Source: an uncultured Methanomicrobiales archaeon (GTDB lineage Archaea; Halobacteriota; Methanomicrobia; Methanomicrobiales; Methanospirillaceae). From it: a stretch of 64,000 nt of DNA. Shown here one piece after another: positions 62,391 through 64,000 of this stretch. The DNA lies in assembly GCA_949320185.1 (NCBI GenBank), contig CASGHK010000024.1:1-64000 (forward strand), read 5' to 3'. The notes under the pieces are model-generated. The model ran no database searches. It was not told the DNA's origin and saw only the letters and a program-made list of their open reading frames with translations. The first letter of the stretch is position 1. Every line of letters begins with the position of its first letter. A program made the translations under genes and the position numbers.

Positions 62391-63671
62391 TTAACGGTTC
62401 TCGTCCCTATCGTCCGGAGGTGGGATCAGCATCTTGATCCGAACGATCCTCTTACCCCGCATCTGAACCACGACAAGGGTGATACCGCTCTCGGGGAGGA
62501 CCACGGTCTCGCCGGGATGGGGAATATGGCCGACCCGATCGATCAGCAGACCCCCGATCGTCTCGAATCCGTCGCCCAGGGGGAGAAAGATGCCCAGACG
62601 CTCATTGAGGTCCTCGATCCACGCCGAGGCATCGACCAGGAAAACACCCTCCCCTGCAGGCTCGACCTGCGGTTCCTCATCGTCGAACTCGTCCAGGATG
62701 TCTCCGACCAGCTCCTCGAGGATGTCTTCAATCGTGACGACTCCGACGAATCCGCCGTACTCGTCCATGACCATCGCCATAGGAACCTTCCTTACCTGGA
62801 GCTCTCGCAGCAGGTCATCGATCTTCTTAGTCTCGGGTACGAAGTACGGGTCATAGCTGAGATCGGTGATCCTCACACCAGGCGTGTGGGTGACGACGGC
62901 GGAGTAGACGTCCTTGATATTCAGGACCCCGACGATGTTGTCAACTCGCTCGTGGTAGACCGGCAGGCGGGAGAATCCGGTCTCGTGAAAGACCGTGAGG
63001 GCGGAATTGAGCGAGGCGGTATCCTCGACCATGGTGACGTCCATGCGGGGCGTCATCACTTCGCGGGCCGTCGTCTCGTCAAAGGCGAGGACGTTCAGAA
63101 GCATCCGCTGCTCCCCCTGCTCTATGGTCCCCTCCTCCTTGCCAACATCGATCCACTCTCGGATCTCGTCCTCGGTCACGGACGGCTCGCCGTTGGTCTC
63201 CGCGCCCAGAGTCCTGGAGAGCCTGTTGAAGACGAAGATGACCGGTGAGACCAGGCGGGAGAGGAATAGGATTGGGCCGGCGGAGCGGAGGGCGACCCTA
63301 TCAAGGTATCGGGCCGCTACGAGCATGGGCCCAACCTGGCCGACCACGAGGATGACCAGAAGCGTCCCGAGGATCGCAAGGGGCACCCCGGACGGACCGA
63401 ACTCGATCAGTGATACCTCGGTAGCGAGCGCGGCGGCAATAACGCAGGCCAGGGTGTTGCCGATCAGGGTCGTAATCAAAATTCGGTCGGGATCGGCCCG
63501 AAGCTCGGCAAGGGCAGTGGATCCGGGGCGAGCTTCGTTCGCGAGCGTTCGGACGCGCGCCCTGGAGACGGAGATGAGTGCCACCTCGGCGCTTGAGAAG
63601 AACGCAGAGAGAAGGATGCAGACACAGAATATTGCGGCTGATAACAGGTCGTACTGAAGCATCGATTTCAC
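62391..63671 (-). CDS. DUF21/CBS/CorC-HlyC membrane protein
   Basis: 426 residues. An N-terminal DUF21 membrane part with four spans (FCVCILLSAFFSSAEVALISVSRARVR, etc.), then paired CBS domains (EVMTPRMDVTMVEDTASL ... FSRLPVYHERVDNIVGVLNIKDV and KVPMAMVMDEYGGFVGVVTIEDILEELVG), then the CorC/HlyC C-terminal domain (LVDASAWIEDLNERLGI). A CNNM/CorC-type metal, probably Mg2+, efflux or sensing protein. A TATA-like sequence (minus, about 63744-63755) lies about 75 nt upstream. Confidence 0.9.
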   Translation of the reverse strand: MKSMLQYDLLSAAIFCVCILLSAFFSSAEVALISVSRARVRTLANEARPGSTALAELRADPDRILITTLIGNTLACVIAAALATEVSLIEFGPSGVPLAILGTLLVILVVGQVGPMLVAARYLDRVALRSAGPILFLSRLVSPVIFVFNRLSRTLGAETNGEPSVTEDEIREWIDVGKEEGTIEQGEQRMLLNVLAFDETTAREVMTPRMDVTMVEDTASLNSALTVFHETGFSRLPVYHERVDNIVGVLNIKDVYSAVVTHTPGVRITDLSYDPYFVPETKKIDDLLRELQVRKVPMAMVMDEYGGFVGVVTIEDILEELVGDILDEFDDEEPQVEPAGEGVFLVDASAWIEDLNERLGIFLPLGDGFETIGGLLIDRVGHIPHPGETVVLPESGITLVVVQMRGKRIVRIKMLIPPPDDRDENR

Positions 63672-63743
63672 GCCGGAAAGGCCGGCCCAGGAACGCCCAG
63701 GTCTGGAAGGGCGATGCAGTACCTAATCGGGGCGGCTCTGTAT

Positions 63744-63756
63744 AAATATAGCGGAA
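63744..63756 (-). promoter_or_regulatory. TATA-like box upstream of the DUF21/CBS gene
   Basis: Minus-strand CTATATTTATACA lies between the truncated gene at the right edge and the DUF21/CBS gene, 75 nt from the start codon, leaving a leader of about 50 nt. Confidence 0.45.
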
Positions 63757-63763
63757 TCGTCCC

Positions 63764-64000
63764 TCAACCCACGACCGAACGAATAAACGCCGTCTCGGAG
63801 GCGACCAGCGCCACCTTCTCCTCGATCGAGTAGGCATGATCGAGACGGAGATCCTCGATCTCCAGGGTGACCGGCCCCTGGTAGCGAAGGTCTTTGAGGA
63901 GTTCCAGGACATATCTGCCATAGGGATGACCCGAAAGGGAGAGGTGCATCATCCCGTCGGAGGCGCGGGAAAGATGGACATTCGCGATCCGATCGCCGCA
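63764..64000 (-). CDS. sugar phosphate isomerase/epimerase-like protein (3' part)
   Basis: The last 78 codons of a gene cut by the window edge. In frame upstream of the first Met at 63952 the codons read RIANVHLSRASDG without stop, so the protein starts beyond 64000. ANVHLS...HLSLSGHPYGRYVLELLKDLRYQGPVTLEIE is the C-terminal pattern of AP-endonuclease-2/xylose-isomerase-like TIM barrels, where Glu of TLEIE binds metal. A full gene would be about 250 residues. The substrate is unknown. Confidence 0.7.
   Translation of the reverse strand, partial: CGDRIANVHLSRASDGMMHLSLSGHPYGRYVLELLKDLRYQGPVTLEIEDLRLDHAYSIEEKVALVASETAFIRSVVG

Overview
The window is chromosomal DNA from a methanogenic archaeon, most likely of the order Methanomicrobiales. 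The genes point that way: a cofactor-F420-type formate dehydrogenase pair (fdhAB), methanofuran synthesis (mfnD, mfnF), an archaeal initiator tRNA-Met, a homodimer-type tRNA-splicing endonuclease, archaeal r-proteins (L18a, L21e, L31e, L39e, S19e), aIF6, Rpo4, Pus10, TrmY, SRP54/FtsY and RNase P component 4. Several genes have a TATA-like box about 25-30 nt from the start codon, and most clusters are packed with ATGA/GTGA stop-start overlaps. The genus cannot be fixed from sequence reading alone.

Layout. (1) 1-3.9 kb: thioredoxin, initiator tRNA, and a small glycan block (flippase, hexapeptide acyltransferase, PIG-L deacetylase). (2) 3.9-22.9 kb: mostly core metabolism and translation. It holds an HTH regulator, surE-rpiA, a methanofuran operon ending in a possible 46-residue membrane protein, a zinc-ribbon protein, fdhAB, a soluble PAS kinase facing a REC-PAS regulator, endA-trpS-pheS-pheT, hisF, ahcY and an aldehyde dehydrogenase. 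(3) 23.3-30.1 kb: an eight-gene leftward operon built round a MoxR AAA+ ATPase, a DUF58 protein, a DUF4350-like protein and a large Ig-like/DUF4129-like membrane protein, with four unrecognised small or membrane proteins.

(4) 30.4-47.4 kb: a looser, visibly more AT-rich surface-glycan island. It holds a second flippase, a 655-residue polytopic membrane protein, a GT4 glycosyltransferase, a four-gene operon (sugar amidotransferase, HisH-like, HisF-like, DUF354), a broken IS481-type transposase, two convergent FemAB/GNAT-like paralogs, a double-domain GT2 protein and a Gfo/Idh oxidoreductase. Long stretches without genes occur here. The HisH/HisF/amidotransferase set is the type known in bacteria for making acetamidino sugars, so the island probably makes an unusual amidinated surface sugar.

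(5) 47.8-64 kb: a dense leftward information-processing block. In reading order it runs DUF21-CBS membrane protein, purN, rnp4, yhbY, rps19e, PDCD5-like, PP-loop ATPase, rpl39e, rpl31e, eif6, rpl18a, prefoldin alpha, ftsY, srp54, trmY, pus10, rpl21e, rpo4, DUF655; then, past an inserted rightward membrane gene, ksgA, a SAM methyltransferase, an Mtq2/HemK-like methyltransferase and ogg. The pair pus10-trmY makes and then methylates pseudouridine 54 of tRNA. No CRISPR array, rRNA gene, intact insertion sequence or prophage was seen.
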